50,329 nucleotides of DNA from assembly GCA_900545135.1 (NCBI GenBank), contig UQXL01000018.1:1-50329 (forward strand), given 5' to 3'. A program made the position numbers and the translations under genes. The notes under the pieces were generated by a model, which worked only from the letters and a program-made list of their open reading frames with translations, made no database searches and had not been told where the DNA came from. Of this stretch, positions 14,530 through 23,166 are shown in pieces. The stretch is from an uncultured Eubacteriales bacterium. GTDB lineage: Bacteria; Bacillota; Clostridia; Peptostreptococcales; Anaerovoracaceae. The number at the start of each line of letters is the position of its first letter. Position 1 is the first letter of the stretch.

Positions 14530-15265
14530 CTACTCTGCTCTCCTTTGCTCTGACTTCATTTTCTCCGCTCTCCTTTCCTCTGACCGCTTTGTTCTTCAGA
14601 GCCAGCAGCACGGCCGTTATGCATATCATAGCCGGAATCAGGAAATTCTCGCTTCCGAATATGAGAAGGCAGACGGCGGAGCAGACCACGCCTGTCATTG
14701 CCCAGCGGTGATCTTTGACGCTGAGCCACTGCTCCACGAATATGGTCACAAACAGGGCTGTAAGTACGAAATCTATACCTTCTGTGCTGAACGGTATCAG
14801 GCTCCCCAGCACAGAACCGATGAGTGAACCGGTTATCCAGTAGCTTTGGTTGAACAGCGAAAGAAAAAAATAATATTTATATCTGTCTTCTACGCCCTTG
14901 ACGCTTTCCTCGCTGCACACAAGAGAATAAGTTTCATCGGTGAGTGCGAACATGAGATAAGGCTTCTTCCGGCCGGCTCCCTTATATCTGTCTATCATGG
15001 AAATCCCGTAAAAGAGATGACGGGCGTTGACCATCAGCGTAGTCAGAGTCGTTGTTATCAGCGAGGCACCAGAAGTCAGCAGATTGACGAGCACGTACTG
15101 CATAGAGCCTGCGTACACAAAGAGGCTCATTAAAACGGCCCATATAACTCCGTATCCTTTCGTCTTAAGTATTATGCCAAAGCCTATCCCCAGCACTATA
15201 TATCCTGCCATTACAGGTATGGAGGCCAGGAAGGCTTTCTTCACATCGCTGGTTTCTTTATTCAT
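14435..15265 (-). CDS. azlC: AzlC-family branched-chain amino acid exporter subunit
   Basis: 276 residues from ATG 15265 (AAGGA upstream); a start five codons earlier lacks a site. Hydrophobic segments, SIPVMAGYIVLGIGFGI and F-V-Y-A-G-S-M-Q-Y, identify AzlC, the large subunit of the AzlCD exporter. The C-terminus runs about 50 residues past the last membrane helix (K-N-K-A-V-R-G-K-E-S-G-E-N-E) and overlaps azlD by 95 bases. A 30-bp-period imperfect duplication lies in this tail. Usual family members are about 230-240 residues, so the tail is probably a secondary extension. Confidence 0.85.
   Translation of the reverse strand: MNKETSDVKKAFLASIPVMAGYIVLGIGFGIILKTKGYGVIWAVLMSLFVYAGSMQYVLVNLLTSGASLITTTLTTLMVNARHLFYGISMIDRYKGAGRKKPYLMFALTDETYSLVCSEESVKGVEDRYKYYFFLSLFNQSYWITGSLIGSVLGSLIPFSTEGIDFVLTALFVTIFVEQWLSVKDHRWAMTGVVCSAVCLLIFGSENFLIPAMICITAVLLALKNKAVRGKESGENEVRAKESRVDEQCTFDNDSGCRSSGYSRTQSSAISDFRWK
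14533..14584. repeat. Imperfect duplication with ribosome binding site at azlC/azlD
   Basis: Two 22-bp copies, 14533-14554 and 14563-14584, match at 20 of 22 positions with a 30-bp period. Each contains a minus-strand AAAGGAGAG box, so the azlD ribosome binding site is duplicated. Between them a 9-codon frame starts at an ATG and ends in TAG right before the azlD ATG. Confidence 0.65.
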
Positions 15266-15302
15266 CGTCTTGTCCTTCATCGTAAGTTTTTATAAATTTA
15301 CT

Positions 15303-16289
15303 CTATTGGTAAATGTTTATGGCTTTCCGCGCCAGTTCTATATACTCCTCTATCACGCTGTCCGGCGAAACGATCATCATATCGCCTCCGAAGTTCATGA
15401 TCCACGTGAGAAACAGCGGGCTCACCGACACTTTGACGGATATTTCAAAAAATCCGTTTCCTACGTCGTACATTATAACATCCTGACCGAATCTGTCCAC
15501 TACGATTCCGGCCATAGAATGTCTGCACCGAAGGGTCACCTGCTCGTCTCTGCCGCCGTACATTCCGAAAGTTTTCCCCGAATAGACAGCAGGATCGAAA
15601 TTTTCAAAGAGCTTCTCCCCAAGCCGTTTTGATGCGGAAACCTTTATCTTCTGCATCTTGTCGACACGGTAATGCTTTATTATGCCGCTTTCTTCATCAA
15701 AAGCTATCATATAATAATTTTCGTCATCCCAAGTCAGCGCCCAGGGACTTACCGCATAAATCCTGCCGTCCCTGCGAAGTTGTTTTTCCTTTTTAAAATT
15801 CCAGTCGAAATATTGAAAGGTAATCTGCCTGTCCGCTGAAATGGCTTTATGTATTTCGTCTACGGCATAATAGATGCTTTCGTTCATCGTCTTTATCCTG
15901 TTGGCCACAAAGACCTGCCTCTGCAGCTGTTTTGCTTCGTACATGCTTGCAAGGCTCTCTATTTTCTTGATCAAAGCGCTGCTCTTCTTCCGGGTTATGA
16001 ACTTCGATGATTGGACCGCATCCACCAGCAGTTTCAGCTCAGGCAGTTCAAATTCTCTTTCGGCGAGATAGTATCTGACCGTCTTGTCTTTCTTGGTTTC
16101 GATTTCCATGCCGAACGTTCTGAGCGCCTCTATATCGTTATACAGGCTTTTGCGCTCCGTGCTGATTCCGCGTCTTTTAAGCTCTTCGATGATTTCCGCC
16201 AGGGTAAGGCCATGCTCTTCGTCTGTCATTTCTTTGAAAATCTCGGCTATATGCAGTATCTTCAATTTCTGATTGGACGACTTGCTCAT
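15303..16289 (-). CDS. WYL-domain transcriptional regulator
   Basis: 328 residues. N-terminal DeoR-like winged helix (LTLAEIIEELKRRGIS and RKSLYNDIEALRTFGM), then a WYL domain with Y-A-V-S-P-W-A-L-T-W-D-D-E-N-Y-Y-M-I-A-F and H-Y-R-V-D-K-M. WYL regulators sense ligands or nucleic acids and control stress or defence genes. The start, with GGAGGGC upstream, overlaps the NUDIX stop by ATGA, so it is co-transcribed with the NUDIX and nuclease genes upstream. Target genes unknown. Confidence 0.88.
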   Translation of the reverse strand: MSKSSNQKLKILHIAEIFKEMTDEEHGLTLAEIIEELKRRGISTERKSLYNDIEALRTFGMEIETKKDKTVRYYLAEREFELPELKLLVDAVQSSKFITRKKSSALIKKIESLASMYEAKQLQRQVFVANRIKTMNESIYYAVDEIHKAISADRQITFQYFDWNFKKEKQLRRDGRIYAVSPWALTWDDENYYMIAFDEESGIIKHYRVDKMQKIKVSASKRLGEKLFENFDPAVYSGKTFGMYGGRDEQVTLRCRHSMAGIVVDRFGQDVIMYDVGNGFFEISVKVSVSPLFLTWIMNFGGDMMIVSPDSVIEEYIELARKAINIYQ

Positions 16290-16696
16290 TTCACTTTGCC
16301 CTCCATGATCTTATTCAGGATAATTTCATCGGCCGGGCAGAAATCATAGCCTGGGATATCTTCCGGCTTTATCCATTTCATATCTTCATGCTCCAGCAGC
16401 ATGGGAGTTCCCTCAGCTATATGCGCGTTGAACAGTATCAGCTGTACTGAAATGTCAGGATAATGGTGCACAGTCTCCATGAATATTCCCTCAGGCTCCA
16501 CAGTAACGTTAAGTTCTTCCTTACATTCTCTTATCAGCGCCTGCTCTGCCGTCTCACCGGCTTCAACTTTTCCTCCGACAAACTCCCAGAGAAGCCCGCG
16601 CGCTTTATCTTTCGGTCTCTGACAGATCAGGAACCTGTCTCCGTCCCATATCAAAGCTGCAGCTACTTCCGTAATCGTTTCTGATTTGGCCATCAC
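16286..16696 (-). CDS. NUDIX hydrolase, MutT-like
   Basis: 136 residues (GTG start; the ATG follows immediately). The Nudix box is complete: GGKVEAGETAEQALIRECKEEL, split here as G-x5-E-x7-R-E-C-K-E-E-L. Early residues E-V-A-A-A-L-I-W-D-G-D-R-F-L-I-C-Q-R fit MutT/8-oxo-dGTP diphosphatase-type enzymes that clean the nucleotide pool. Coupled to the nuclease gene upstream and the WYL regulator downstream by four-base overlaps. Confidence 0.85.
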   Translation of the reverse strand: MMAKSETITEVAAALIWDGDRFLICQRPKDKARGLLWEFVGGKVEAGETAEQALIRECKEELNVTVEPEGIFMETVHHYPDISVQLILFNAHIAEGTPMLLEHEDMKWIKPEDIPGYDFCPADEIILNKIMEGKVK

Positions 16697-17397
16697 GCCG
16701 CCTCCCTGCTGCTCTCCCCGGTCGCATAATCTATCTCGACTCCCGGCTGTACGTTGTAAACGAATACGTTGAAAGACACCCCGTTTCCGCCGTCCTCCAC
16801 TGAAAGGGCTTCCATCTGAACACCCCTGGCCACTAAATCGTCATCTTCATATATCGGCGATACACGATAAAGCACGTGATTGCCCGTTTCCTCCACATAG
16901 TCGGCCACTTCATTTTCAAAAGGCAGCATTCCTCCCACGTTCATATATCTGGTACCTGTTATGAGATTTTTTTCATTGGCATTTTCGCCTGCAAGCTGAA
17001 AACCTATCAGGTGGCACCTGTTGTACAGATATTTGCCGTCTACCAGATCATCGTATCTCACAGTATGCCAGCCGCTGGGCTTGATCTGTCCTATGCTTCC
17101 TCTCTCTTCTGTAGGCATGGTTTCTTCGCTTACAAGAGCATATGCCTGCCCGCATCTTCCCAAGGAGTCGAGGTCGCTGTATTCCTCAAATGTACCGTCT
17201 GAGGCGTCTTCCACGTCAAGCTTTGGCTCATTGGAATTGAGTTCAATATAAATGCTGCCGGAATATTCAGGCAGGCTTTCCGCGTCTATATATGCTCCGC
17301 TGTAAGAAACCGGCTCGTCAAACAGGACCGGCGACAGTTCAAAAACTCCCAGAGCCAGCAAAATAACTACTGCTGCGCTTGTAATCGTCTTCTTCAC
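16693..17397 (-). CDS. Secreted DNA/RNA non-specific endonuclease
   Basis: 234 residues from the GTG at 17397, chosen because AGGAGAGAG lies upstream and a signal segment (KKTITSAAVVILLALGVFEL) begins there. The nuclease domain contains Y-L-Y-N-R-C-H-L-I-G-F-Q-L-A-G plus N-E-K-N-L-I-T-G-T-R-Y-M-N, the pattern of EndA/DNA-entry-type nucleases in which the histidine region is catalytic and Asn binds metal. Likely exported or membrane-anchored, degrading extracellular DNA or acting in DNA uptake. First gene of a three-gene unit. Confidence 0.85.
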   Translation of the reverse strand: MKKTITSAAVVILLALGVFELSPVLFDEPVSYSGAYIDAESLPEYSGSIYIELNSNEPKLDVEDASDGTFEEYSDLDSLGRCGQAYALVSEETMPTEERGSIGQIKPSGWHTVRYDDLVDGKYLYNRCHLIGFQLAGENANEKNLITGTRYMNVGGMLPFENEVADYVEETGNHVLYRVSPIYEDDDLVARGVQMEALSVEDGGNGVSFNVFVYNVQPGVEIDYATGESSREAA

Positions 17398-17513
17398 GTT
17401 CTCTCTCCTTATTTCATGAAAAGAATGTCCGAATTTATTATACAATATTTTGTCGGAAAACTCAGTAAAAATTGATATGCCATAAAGATGTGTAAGCAAT
17501 TTATATATGCTTT

Positions 17514-17552
17514 AAAACAAAACAGAGAACAGTATAGTTCCCTGTTTTGTTT
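17514..17552. terminator. Bidirectional terminator
   Basis: AAAACAAAACAG (17514-17525) pairs with CTGTTTTGTTTT (17541-17552), with extra pairing AGAAC/GTTCC near the loop. A/T-rich arms serve both strands. Bases 17553-17762 hold no gene that I can see. Confidence 0.75.
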
Positions 17553-17762
17553 TATTTATATTTACACACCTTGCGTTTACATGCTGCATAAAAATAATTA
17601 CGGATTAGCCATATATTCCAAGCTGCTTTTTAAAATAATAACACAGCAGCAAACACACTTTTAGTTTACCTTATTTCTTCAGTTAAATCAAGAGCAACCC
17701 CTGCTGAATCCGTAAAATTTACACAGCCTGCACTTCCAAAAAATCCCTCATTCTGGTGATGG

Positions 17763-18635
17763 TCATTCAAGCTGGCTGAGGCTGCAAAATTCATAGCCCT
17801 GAGCTTTCCACCCTTTTATGAGCTCTTCGAGGATTTCGGAATTGGTTTTGGAAGTGCTGTGCAGCAGTACGATGGCTCCCGGATGTATCCTCTTGTTCAG
17901 GATATTGAGGGCGTCTTCCCTGGCCGGCTGTTCATTCTCATACCAATCCACATAAGCAAGGCTCCAGAACACCGTCGTATATCCCATCTCCGCAGCCTGC
18001 TTAAGGTTATTTTCGCTGTATTTTCCCTGCGGAGGCCTGTAAAATTTCTGCATTTCCTTGCCTGTGACTTTCTTATATTCTTCTTCCAGATCAGAAAGCT
18101 CTTTCTGGAAGGATTCTTTTTCCGCTATGGCCGCCATATCAGGATGATGCATGGTATGATTGCCGACTGTATGGCCTTCTTCTTCCATGCGCTTTACGAT
18201 TTCCGGATTATCCTGTATATAATTTCCTACCAGAAAGAAAGCCGCCGGTACTTCTTCTTTTTTCAGCACGTCGAGAATCTTTTCCGTATATCCGTTTTCG
18301 TATCCGGAATCGAATGTAAGATATATCTTCTTTTCTTTTGAAGCTTTGGCATCTATATAATAGCCCTGGTACTGCTTCAGATATTCCGCAGTGGCGTTGC
18401 CTATCGGAGCGTATCCTTCCTGCTGGAATGACAGTCCCCAGTTGCACTCTGCCGACGCGGCAGTTTCCGTCGTTTCTTCTGTCTGTTCCTTGCTTTCCGT
18501 TTCCGTCGTTTCTTCTGTTTGCTCTTCTCCCGCTGCCTGTTCGCCGCCTGTGCCTATTCCTCCCAAGATGAACGCCCAGGCGCTTATTCCCACCACAGCT
18601 GCTATGGCAAAGCATAAGAATATTTTCTTTTCCAT
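17763..18635 (-). CDS. pdaA: PdaA-like polysaccharide deacetylase
   Basis: 290 residues. A membrane or signal segment at residues 4-25 and a low-complexity TEETTE-repeat linker precede the NodB domain: YLTFDSGYENG (catalytic base and metal Asp region, altered as in PdaA), HTVGNHTMHHPDM, R-P-P-Q-G-K-Y-S-E and W-S-L-A-Y-V-D-W, with a final H near HPGAIVLLH. PdaA removes the N-acetyl group of muramic acid to form the delta-lactam of spore cortex. The ATG at 18635 has GAGGTG upstream. Fits a spore-former. Confidence 0.85.
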   Translation of the reverse strand: MEKKIFLCFAIAAVVGISAWAFILGGIGTGGEQAAGEEQTEETTETESKEQTEETTETAASAECNWGLSFQQEGYAPIGNATAEYLKQYQGYYIDAKASKEKKIYLTFDSGYENGYTEKILDVLKKEEVPAAFFLVGNYIQDNPEIVKRMEEEGHTVGNHTMHHPDMAAIAEKESFQKELSDLEEEYKKVTGKEMQKFYRPPQGKYSENNLKQAAEMGYTTVFWSLAYVDWYENEQPAREDALNILNKRIHPGAIVLLHSTSKTNSEILEELIKGWKAQGYEFCSLSQLE

Positions 18636-18713
18636 AAAAATCACCTCATATTTAATCTATGAGGTGAATCGCTGTTTTAGTATTCATTATAATCCAGTAT
18701 GGCGGCATCAGCC

Positions 18714-20000
18714 TCAGCCGATTTGTTCCTGCACATCACTTCTTTTCTTTATCTTGCCTATTACGGCTATGAACAGCAGCGTTCCCGCCGCAGTAACAGC
18801 AGAGGCGATCAGAAGCAATGCGGACGCTCCGCCGAGATCGATGATAAATCCGCCGCAGAAGCTGGCAAATACCGTAGACACAGTTATCATTATGGTATAA
18901 AGCGCCTGACCTTTTACAGCTTCTCCCCTCTCCATTATCTCATCTATGAAGCACACCATGCCCGGCACGAATAAGCCGAAAGATACAAGCTGGAAAACCT
19001 GCGCGACGAAGATCATCGCCACGTTTGACGCCAGATAGGCCCATATAACCTTTGCAGTAAAGCATACTGCCGCAAATTTGAGCAGTGCCTCGCAGGAGAA
19101 TTTTTTATGTACTCTGCTGAAGAAAAACATCGGCGGTATCTCGCAGAAGGCCATCAGTGAAAAGACTCTTCCCATGTCCTCGCTGTTTCCGCCCACGCCC
19201 TCCACGATCTGAAGCATAAAACTGTTGAACACAGCGTTGCTGAAAAAAATTCCGCCCACGCCGAGACTTGCTATGAGAAACAGCTTGTTTCGCTTCACAA
19301 ACTGCATCAAATTTATATCTTCTCCTGATTGAGCTTTGGCTCCGGTATCCTCTTTTTCTCTTTTTAATCGTCCGTCACGGCTCGAATCGGCGCTGATGCG
19401 CACCGACCGAATTTCTTTTTTTTCTTCGCAGGATTTCTTAAAATGCCTGGCCGTGATGATCAAAATGAGCATCAGCACCGCTAAAATAACTTCTCCGGCA
19501 ACAGGCAGTACGAATATACCGTATCTTTCTGCCATAGTGCCTAAAACAGCGCAAAGTATGGAATAAGCCAGTGATCCCATACTGCGGGCTATTCCGAAAT
19601 TGACTTCATGTCCGCTCTCCGACAATTTGAACGCCAGCGAATTGATCAGCGGCTGCAGTGCTGTCACCCACGCTACCATCATTACGAAAATAACGGTCAA
19701 CGCGGCTGAAGCTTTCGCAGCAGCAAAAGTCACTGCCGTCAATGCGGCTATGATAACAGCCACTATTTCCGTCAGCCCTATCAGAGATACTTTCTTCGAC
19801 CTGTCAGCCATGTCGGCAAGAAGCGGCTGCATAAATACAGCCGCCACGCTTCCCACAGCCAATATTATACCTATGTCGGCGTTGCTGTAGCCTTTCCCCA
19901 GCAAAAATACCGACGAAAAGCTGCATACCACGCCGTATACCATCCAATAACCGCCGTTGACAGCGGCATACTCAATATTCAACAGTTTTTTCATATTCAT
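18714..20000 (-). CDS. MFS transporter
   Basis: 428 residues, about 12 hydrophobic helices with a charged central loop (E-E-K-K-E-I-R-S-V-R and K-R-E-K-E-D-T-G-A-K). The pattern S-V-F-L-L-G-K-G-Y-S-N-A-D-I-G-I-I-L and A-D-M-A-D-R-S-K-K resembles LacY/nucleoside-type MFS carriers. Substrate not predictable. No strong ribosome binding site; it starts 10 bases after the GAPDH stop, so it may be read through from that gene. Confidence 0.8.
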   Translation of the reverse strand: MNMKKLLNIEYAAVNGGYWMVYGVVCSFSSVFLLGKGYSNADIGIILAVGSVAAVFMQPLLADMADRSKKVSLIGLTEIVAVIIAALTAVTFAAAKASAALTVIFVMMVAWVTALQPLINSLAFKLSESGHEVNFGIARSMGSLAYSILCAVLGTMAERYGIFVLPVAGEVILAVLMLILIITARHFKKSCEEKKEIRSVRISADSSRDGRLKREKEDTGAKAQSGEDINLMQFVKRNKLFLIASLGVGGIFFSNAVFNSFMLQIVEGVGGNSEDMGRVFSLMAFCEIPPMFFFSRVHKKFSCEALLKFAAVCFTAKVIWAYLASNVAMIFVAQVFQLVSFGLFVPGMVCFIDEIMERGEAVKGQALYTIMITVSTVFASFCGGFIIDLGGASALLLIASAVTAAGTLLFIAVIGKIKKRSDVQEQIG

Positions 20001-20010
20001 GGGTGTTTAT

Positions 20011-21027
20011 CTATAAAAATTTCTTCATATATTTCAGCGTTCTGACCATCTGAGAAACATAGCTGTTCTCATTATCGTACCACGCCACTACGCGCACTTC
20101 GTATATTTTAGTTCCGCATCTTTCTGCCAGAGTCTGAGTGGCATCAAAGAGCGAGCCATATTCCATGCCTATGATATCGCTGGAAACCAGTTCTTCTTCC
20201 GTATAGCCGAAAGATTCGCTGGCGGCGGCTTTCATAGCGGCGTTGATTCCCTCCACGCTTACGCTTTCCGTCTCATCTTTAAGGGTAGCGTCGAGGATGG
20301 TAATCGAGCCCGACGGCACCGGAACTCTCTGCGCTGAACCTATAAGTTTGCCGTCCAGCTCAGGTATTACGAGCCCTATGGCCTTGGCTGCGCCCGTGCT
20401 GTTTGGCACTATGTTTATGGCTCCTGCTCTGGCTCTTCTCAAATCGCCTTTCCTATGAGGCCCGTCCAAAAGCATCTGGTCTCCCGTATAAGCGTGGATC
20501 GTTGTCATGAACCCGGTCCTGATTTCGCGGTACTGATTAAGAACTTTTGCCATAGGGGCAAGGCAGTTGGTCGTGCAGGAAGCCGCCGAAACTATATCGT
20601 CTTCCGCGGTGAGAGTTTCGTGGTTGGTTCCGTAGACGATGGTCGGAAGATCGTTTCCTGCAGGCGCAGAAATCAGCACTTTTTTAGCCCCGGCGTCTAT
20701 ATGCGCCTGAGACTTTGCTTTCGACGCGAAAAATCCCGTACACTCAAGAACTATATCGACTTCGAGTTCTTTCCACGGGAGCTTTTCAGGGTCTTTTCCC
20801 GCCAGAATCCTGATTTTCTTTCCGTCGACCGTAATGGAGCTGTCGTCGCTTTCCACCGTATGTCCCCTGTATCCTCCCTGCACGCTGTCGTATTTCAGCA
20901 GGTGAGCCAGCATGCCGGGCTCGGTCAAATCATTTATGGCCACGATTTCCATCGAATCGTCAGCAAAAATCTGTCTGAAAGCAAGTCTTCCTATTCTGCC
21001 AAATCCGTTGATTGCAATTCTTACCAT
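20011..21027 (-). CDS. gap: Glyceraldehyde-3-phosphate dehydrogenase, type I
   Basis: 338 residues from ATG 21027 with GGAGGAAAG upstream. N-terminal Rossmann I-A-I-N-G-F-G-R-I-G-R, catalytic ASCTTNCLAP (Cys nucleophile), and W-Y-D-N-E-N-S-Y near the end. NAD-dependent glycolytic enzyme converting glyceraldehyde 3-phosphate to 1,3-bisphosphoglycerate. TATAAT-like sequence occurs upstream on the minus strand near 21070. It stands apart from other glycolytic genes; a second gap gene may exist elsewhere. Confidence 0.97.
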   Translation of the reverse strand: MVRIAINGFGRIGRLAFRQIFADDSMEIVAINDLTEPGMLAHLLKYDSVQGGYRGHTVESDDSSITVDGKKIRILAGKDPEKLPWKELEVDIVLECTGFFASKAKSQAHIDAGAKKVLISAPAGNDLPTIVYGTNHETLTAEDDIVSAASCTTNCLAPMAKVLNQYREIRTGFMTTIHAYTGDQMLLDGPHRKGDLRRARAGAINIVPNSTGAAKAIGLVIPELDGKLIGSAQRVPVPSGSITILDATLKDETESVSVEGINAAMKAAASESFGYTEEELVSSDIIGMEYGSLFDATQTLAERCGTKIYEVRVVAWYDNENSYVSQMVRTLKYMKKFL

Positions 21028-21108
21028 AATCTTTCCTCCTCTTCTCAATTAAATATATTTTATCATAATTATAATCTGTCTACACCGTTATTCTGCCCTT
21101 CTTATCGC

Positions 21109-21465
21109 CTGGAAAGTCTGCCGGACAAACTGACGCAACGCTGGCGCACTCATCAAAGCCGAACGTGCCAAAAATTCTGCCGGCCGCTCCTGAAAGTTTC
21201 ACCTGACGTGTCGAAAGTTCTGCCGACCGAGCTGAAAATTTTGACGGCCTTCGCCTGAAAGCTCTGCTGATCGCGCCTGAAAGTTCCGACAGGCGTGCCG
21301 AAATCTGACGCAATGAACTCTGATGCAACGAAATCTGACGCGCTCCTACCTGGAAGCTCTGCCGGCCGCTCCTGAAAGTTCCGACAGGCATGCCGAAAAA
21401 TTCTGCCAGGCACTGCGAAAAATTCTGCCAGCCGAGCTGAAACCGGGCGCAACGAAAAGCATACG
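21109..21465. repeat. Degenerate 21-22 bp tandem repeat
   Basis: About 15 imperfect units of the type GAAAGTTCTGCCGGCCGCTCCT or GAAAGTTCCGACAGGCGTGCC, mixed with 15-bp short units (GAAATCTGACGCAAT type). Two minus-strand frames stay open through it as seven-residue repeats, but in both frames equally, without ribosome binding sites, so coding is unlikely. A related 21-bp unit recurs at 22093. Confidence 0.7.
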
Positions 21466-21782
21466 ACTCTCATAATGTATAGTTTACCCGGAAGCGTGGC
21501 GAGTTATTTTAATTCTTTAAAATCGACGCGGCGAACTGCAGTTTCGTTTGTTTCATTTATACTATCTCGCTTTAATCTTAAGGCTGGCAAATGCTATGCA
21601 ATTATTTGTTCCAACAATCCTCTACATGTCAGACCACACTTCAATGAACGCTGCATTGCTACGAAGCTGGTGGAATATAACATTTCGTTGTGTCATTGTT
21701 TACGGCATTTGTGTGAACCGATAAGCGTTATAATCTGGTATGTTTTATGACACGTTCGGAACTATTTGTAACAATATGGAAA

Positions 21783-22061
21783 ATGTTGTACAATTCTTTG
21801 GTTTGACTGGATTTTGGCAACGTTTTTGTGTTTTGGCCCTGTCGAAATTTGTCGAATCGGCTATGGAGCCGAGCGGATGTTGCCATATTTCGTGATATCT
21901 GAAATTTTGCCAACATTTTTTGAAAAATATGTTGTCAAAACCGCCGTGAATCTTGAAAATGTACAACATCGACATGATTCGACACACTAATACCTCTAAA
22001 ATGACGCGGTTATTTCTTAAAATGTTGTCATTTTTTCTTTATTTACGATTTTTGCCAACAT
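21783..22061. repeat. Palindromic 40-bp units, cluster A (4 units)
   Basis: Units at 21783-21823, 21877-21916, 21929-21969 and 22022-22061, each 40 or 41 bp, start ATGTTG and end CAACAT (first unit CAACGT). The interior is AT-rich and variable. Unit starts are spaced 94, 52 and 93 bases. The central 12 bases between units 2 and 3, TTTTTGAAAAAT, are themselves nearly palindromic. Confidence 0.85.
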
Positions 22062-22092
22062 CAGCATATCCTGTCTATCACCTGCGCCCTGC

Positions 22093-22144
22093 GTTCGGAA
22101 TTCAGTGTCCAAAGTTCGGAATTCAGTGTCCAAAGTTCGGAATT
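22093..22144. repeat. 21-bp tandem repeat, 2.5 copies
   Basis: GTTCGGAATTCAGTGTCCAAA at 22093-22113 and 22114-22134 are identical, followed by a partial GTTCGGAATT at 22135-22144. It sits between the two palindrome clusters. Unit length and the AAAGTTC core resemble the degenerate repeat at 21.1-21.5 kb. Confidence 0.85.
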
Positions 22145-22248
22145 ATGAACCAAACGCCCGACAAAGAGCAGAACCTTATACAGCTAAATATGATATGGAG
22201 AAGTATAATCCATTAAAATATGCTCCAACAGATATCTTTGATTCTGAA

Positions 22249-22504
22249 ATGTTGTAATTTTTTAAGATTTCGTCAGATTTTACAACATTTCCTATTTTAA
22301 ATACTGCTGATTCATATGAAAACGAGGCAATGTTGTAAATTTTCCTGAATTTCTAGAATTCTACAACATGAATCCAGATAAATGTTGTAGTTTTCTTAGA
22401 TATCCCTGAAATTTACAACATTGCTTCATTTTTATGTCTGCTTTGCATACGATATCGGTCAGAATGTTGTAGAATTTTTGAAAATTATAAAAATTCTACA
22501 ACAT
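22249..22504. repeat. Palindromic 40-bp units, cluster B (4 units)
   Basis: Units at 22249-22288, 22330-22369, 22382-22421 and 22464-22504, each 40 or 41 bp, bounded by ATGTTGTA and TACAACAT. Starts are spaced 81, 52 and 82 bases, so the centre is identical in layout to cluster A. The last unit extends to a perfect 18-bp stem (22462-22479 with 22489-22506). Confidence 0.88.
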
Positions 22505-22685
22505 TCTGCTTCAGCAGATGGTTTTCATGCGCTAGGGCGGATACAATTCCTCGCGGTAGAGCCGTTATAATCTCCTGCGTACATTCTAACGCCCTCCAGT
22601 CAGTCAAGCGGCGTTTCAATGGCCGCCTCCTTTCGGCGCAGCCGATACAATCCTTTGCGGACATCATATCACAAAGCCAGTTTAG

Positions 22686-22915
22686 CAAAGTGATTCAATG
22701 AACCCTACCTTGCGGCAACGCCGAACAATACGATTTTGGGTTCATTATACCACAAATCAAGTCTAGCAAAGTGATTCAATAAACGCTTCCTTGCAGCGAA
22801 GCTGAACACCCAATCATTGCGTTTATTATACCACAAAGCAAGTCTGTCAAAGTGATTCAATGAACCCTACCTTGCGGCAACGCCGAACAATACGATTTTG
22901 GGTTCATTATACCAC
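22686..22915. repeat. 81-bp tandem repeat with conserved stem-loop, 3 copies
   Basis: Copies start at 22686, 22767 and 22848 with CAAAGTGATTCAAT. Copies 1 and 3 are identical over about 69 bases; copy 2 has diverged. Stems: AATGAACCC with GGGTTCATT (copies 1 and 3) and AATAAACGC with GCGTTTATT (copy 2), i.e. two base pairs changed on both sides. Each has TATAAT on the minus strand and a 16-codon minus-strand frame ending in TGA. Diverged copies seem to precede at about 22520-22680. Confidence 0.85.
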
Positions 22916-23166
22916 ACCTCATCTCATTATGAGCATAATTTTTACTTTTGGTAAATATTTTTTGACACTCAGTTTTGTCATCGCTTTAGCTTATTTTCAG
23001 TAAGATTTGGACGAGTTATAGGGAATCTAATAGCCGACGCACTGCATCAGATATCAACTTCGCCCGCGGTTCCTTATGCATAGCAAATATTGCGCATAGC
23101 CTGTGATTGGTTGTTTCCTCGGGCTTCGCCCTCGTAGCCGGCTCTTAAGAGATAAATAGGTGCATC

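Noticed and set aside
20455..21258. Long plus-strand frame opposite gap
   Set aside because: Antisense to the clear GAPDH gene and its codon structure; no ribosome binding site.
21080..21473. Two minus-strand open frames of about 100 codons over the 21-22 bp repeat
   Set aside because: Both frames are open only because the repeat lacks stops; no ribosome binding site and no domain.
21783..22504. Palindrome array read as a CRISPR
   Set aside because: The conserved parts are only the 6-9 bp unit ends, unit interiors differ, spacing is symmetric rather than constant, and no cas gene is nearby.
21783..22504. Palindromes read as integron attC sites
   Set aside because: The ends do not fit the RYYYAAC/GTTRRRY core and no integron integrase or cassettes are present.
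22485..22688. Minus-strand 67-codon frame near the 81-bp repeats
   Set aside because: It spans diverged repeat copies and the last palindrome; no start signal and no similarity apart from the repeat itself.
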